From the NCBI RefSeq assembly GCF_017922435.1, contig NZ_VDEZ01000001.1:124001-188000 (forward strand): a stretch of 64,000 nt of DNA. Reading direction: 5' to 3'. The position numbers and the translations under genes were made by a program. Every line of letters begins with the position of its first letter. Positions within the stretch are counted from its first letter, which is position 1. The notes beneath the pieces were generated by a model. It was given only the letters and a program-made list of their open reading frames with translations, was not told where the DNA came from and made no database searches. Source of the stretch: Thalassospira sp. ER-Se-21-Dark (GTDB taxonomy: Bacteria > Pseudomonadota > Alphaproteobacteria > Rhodospirillales > Thalassospiraceae). Of the stretch, positions 63,331-64,000 are shown one piece after another.

Positions 63331-63515
63331 GATTTTACTCTTTCGGCCTGTGTGGTCCTGATGGCGGCTATCGCTTCCCGGTGCGCCTCAAATCTTTGGG
63401 GAAGACAGCACCGGACAGAAATTTGGCAAACACCCTACGCCGAGATGCCCGAAATTGGTATTACCTTTTGCCCAAACCTTGCAAAAAATTCTCACGGTCG
63501 CGATCTGAAAAGAAT

Positions 63516-63557
63516 GTGGAGATATCGCGCAAGCCCAAGTTCTGGCGATATCTCCAC
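63516..63557. promoter_or_regulatory. 13-bp inverted repeat between D-LDH-like and AIM24 genes
   Basis: GTGGAGATATCGC (63516-63528) and GCGATATCTCCAC (63545-63557) are exact reverse complements, 16 nt apart. It may terminate the leftward AIM24 gene, although the T-run is weak (ATTCTTTTC), or be an operator for the D-LDH-like gene. Confidence 0.6.
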
Positions 63558-63606
63558 CCGTTTTTGACACCATGAAACGGTATCAGATTATGCAAGGCCC
63601 GGCGCC

Positions 63607-64000
63607 CTAGCCCTTGTTGCGATCCTGCGGCAGCGCGGCAGCAATCCGGTCCGCCAGACGTGCGAAGGGCAGACTTTGCAGCCAGACCGTCCCCGGTCCT
63701 TCCAAGGTCGTGACGAACAGGCCTTCGCCGCCAAACAGCGCGTTGGTGAACCCGCCGACAAACTTGATCGAATAATCAACCGATGGCGTCATCGCGACCA
63801 ACGCACCGGTATCCACCCGAAGCGTCTGGCCGGGTTTAAGGTCCTTGCGAATAATCGTGCCGCCCGCATGCATGAAGGCCAGGCCATCGCCGCTCAACCG
63901 TTGAAGGATAAAGCCCTCCCCGCCAAAAAGACCTGCGCCGAGCTTTTTGGAAAAGGCGATATCAATATCAATGCCAGACGCAGCACACAGAAACGCATCC
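63607..64000 (-). CDS. AIM24/TIGR00266 family protein, C-terminal part (cut by window edge)
   Basis: The frame enters from beyond position 64000 and ends at 63607, giving about 130 residues. [20 protein letters not shown] followed by [18 protein letters not shown] and [20 protein letters not shown] shows the duplicated GGEG motifs of the AIM24 beta-sandwich family (TRAP-like protein fold). Function unknown. The start codon is outside the window. Confidence 0.88.
   Translation of the reverse strand, partial: DAFLCAASGIDIDIAFSKKLGAGLFGGEGFILQRLSGDGLAFMHAGGTIIRKDLKPGQTLRVDTGALVAMTPSVDYSIKFVGGFTNALFGGEGLFVTTLEGPGTVWLQSLPFARLADRIAAALPQDRNKG

Overview
The window reads as chromosomal DNA of a marine-type alphaproteobacterium, most like Rhodospirillales/Thalassospira. 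This rests on recognising the gene complement (short-form HisG, two TRAP transporter operons, AcuI-type reductase, DUF2336 and RHH_4 proteins, SprA-like protein, LpxR-type deacylase), not on any database search. Gene density is high. I see no prophage, insertion sequence, rRNA operon or CRISPR array.

Layout. 1-3 kb: a leftward housekeeping operon (small charged protein, dcd, murA, hisG, start of hisD). 3.1-3.4 kb: two identical tRNA-Thr(GGT) genes behind a stable-RNA-type promoter. 3.4-5.8 kb: a flippase and a UDP-glucuronate-epimerase-like gene for surface glycans. 6-10.9 kb: a SprA-like protein, a LuxR/NarL response regulator convergent with a REC-PAS-kinase-REC hybrid kinase, and an AcuI-like reductase. 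11-17.5 kb: a YkvA protein and a leftward glycan cluster of four glycosyltransferases plus an asparagine synthetase. 17.6-28.5 kb: ygfZ, a membrane-anchored unknown, ppdK, glyQS, a PP0621-like protein, a TrmN6-like methyltransferase, DUF2007, polyprenyl diphosphate synthase and two identical tRNA-Pro(CGG) genes. 29-32.2 kb: a three-gene TRAP operon (dctPQM type). 32.3-37 kb: DUF2336 protein, cytochrome c, a His-rich unknown, an exported SUMF1-domain protein and a Cys-rich NPCAA-repeat protein.

37-44.5 kb is the most system-like stretch. A TAXI-type TRAP transporter (binding protein, fused permease, UspA) lies beside an operon of an RpiR regulator, a class III aminotransferase and a beta-keto-acid cleavage enzyme (BKACE). 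GAAACA/TGTTTC inverted repeats sit upstream of both transcription units. I infer one regulon that imports an amino-bearing acid, transaminates it to a beta-keto acid and splits that with acetyl-CoA.

44.7-49 kb: a PAS-REC-HPt phosphorelay protein, a second asparagine synthetase, an RHH_4 regulator and a metallophosphoesterase. The divergent RHH/phosphoesterase interval carries three sets of inverted repeats, including an inverted copy of the RHH start region, and is the oddest non-coding DNA here. 49-53.7 kb: a queuosine block (queG, queF, tgt, queA and a queuosine-precursor transporter) split by terminators. 53.9-64 kb: Pit phosphate transporter, a 1192-residue AsmA protein, DUF2189 membrane protein, LpxR-like outer-membrane deacylase, a D-lactate dehydrogenase-type flavoprotein and an AIM24-family protein cut by the window edge.
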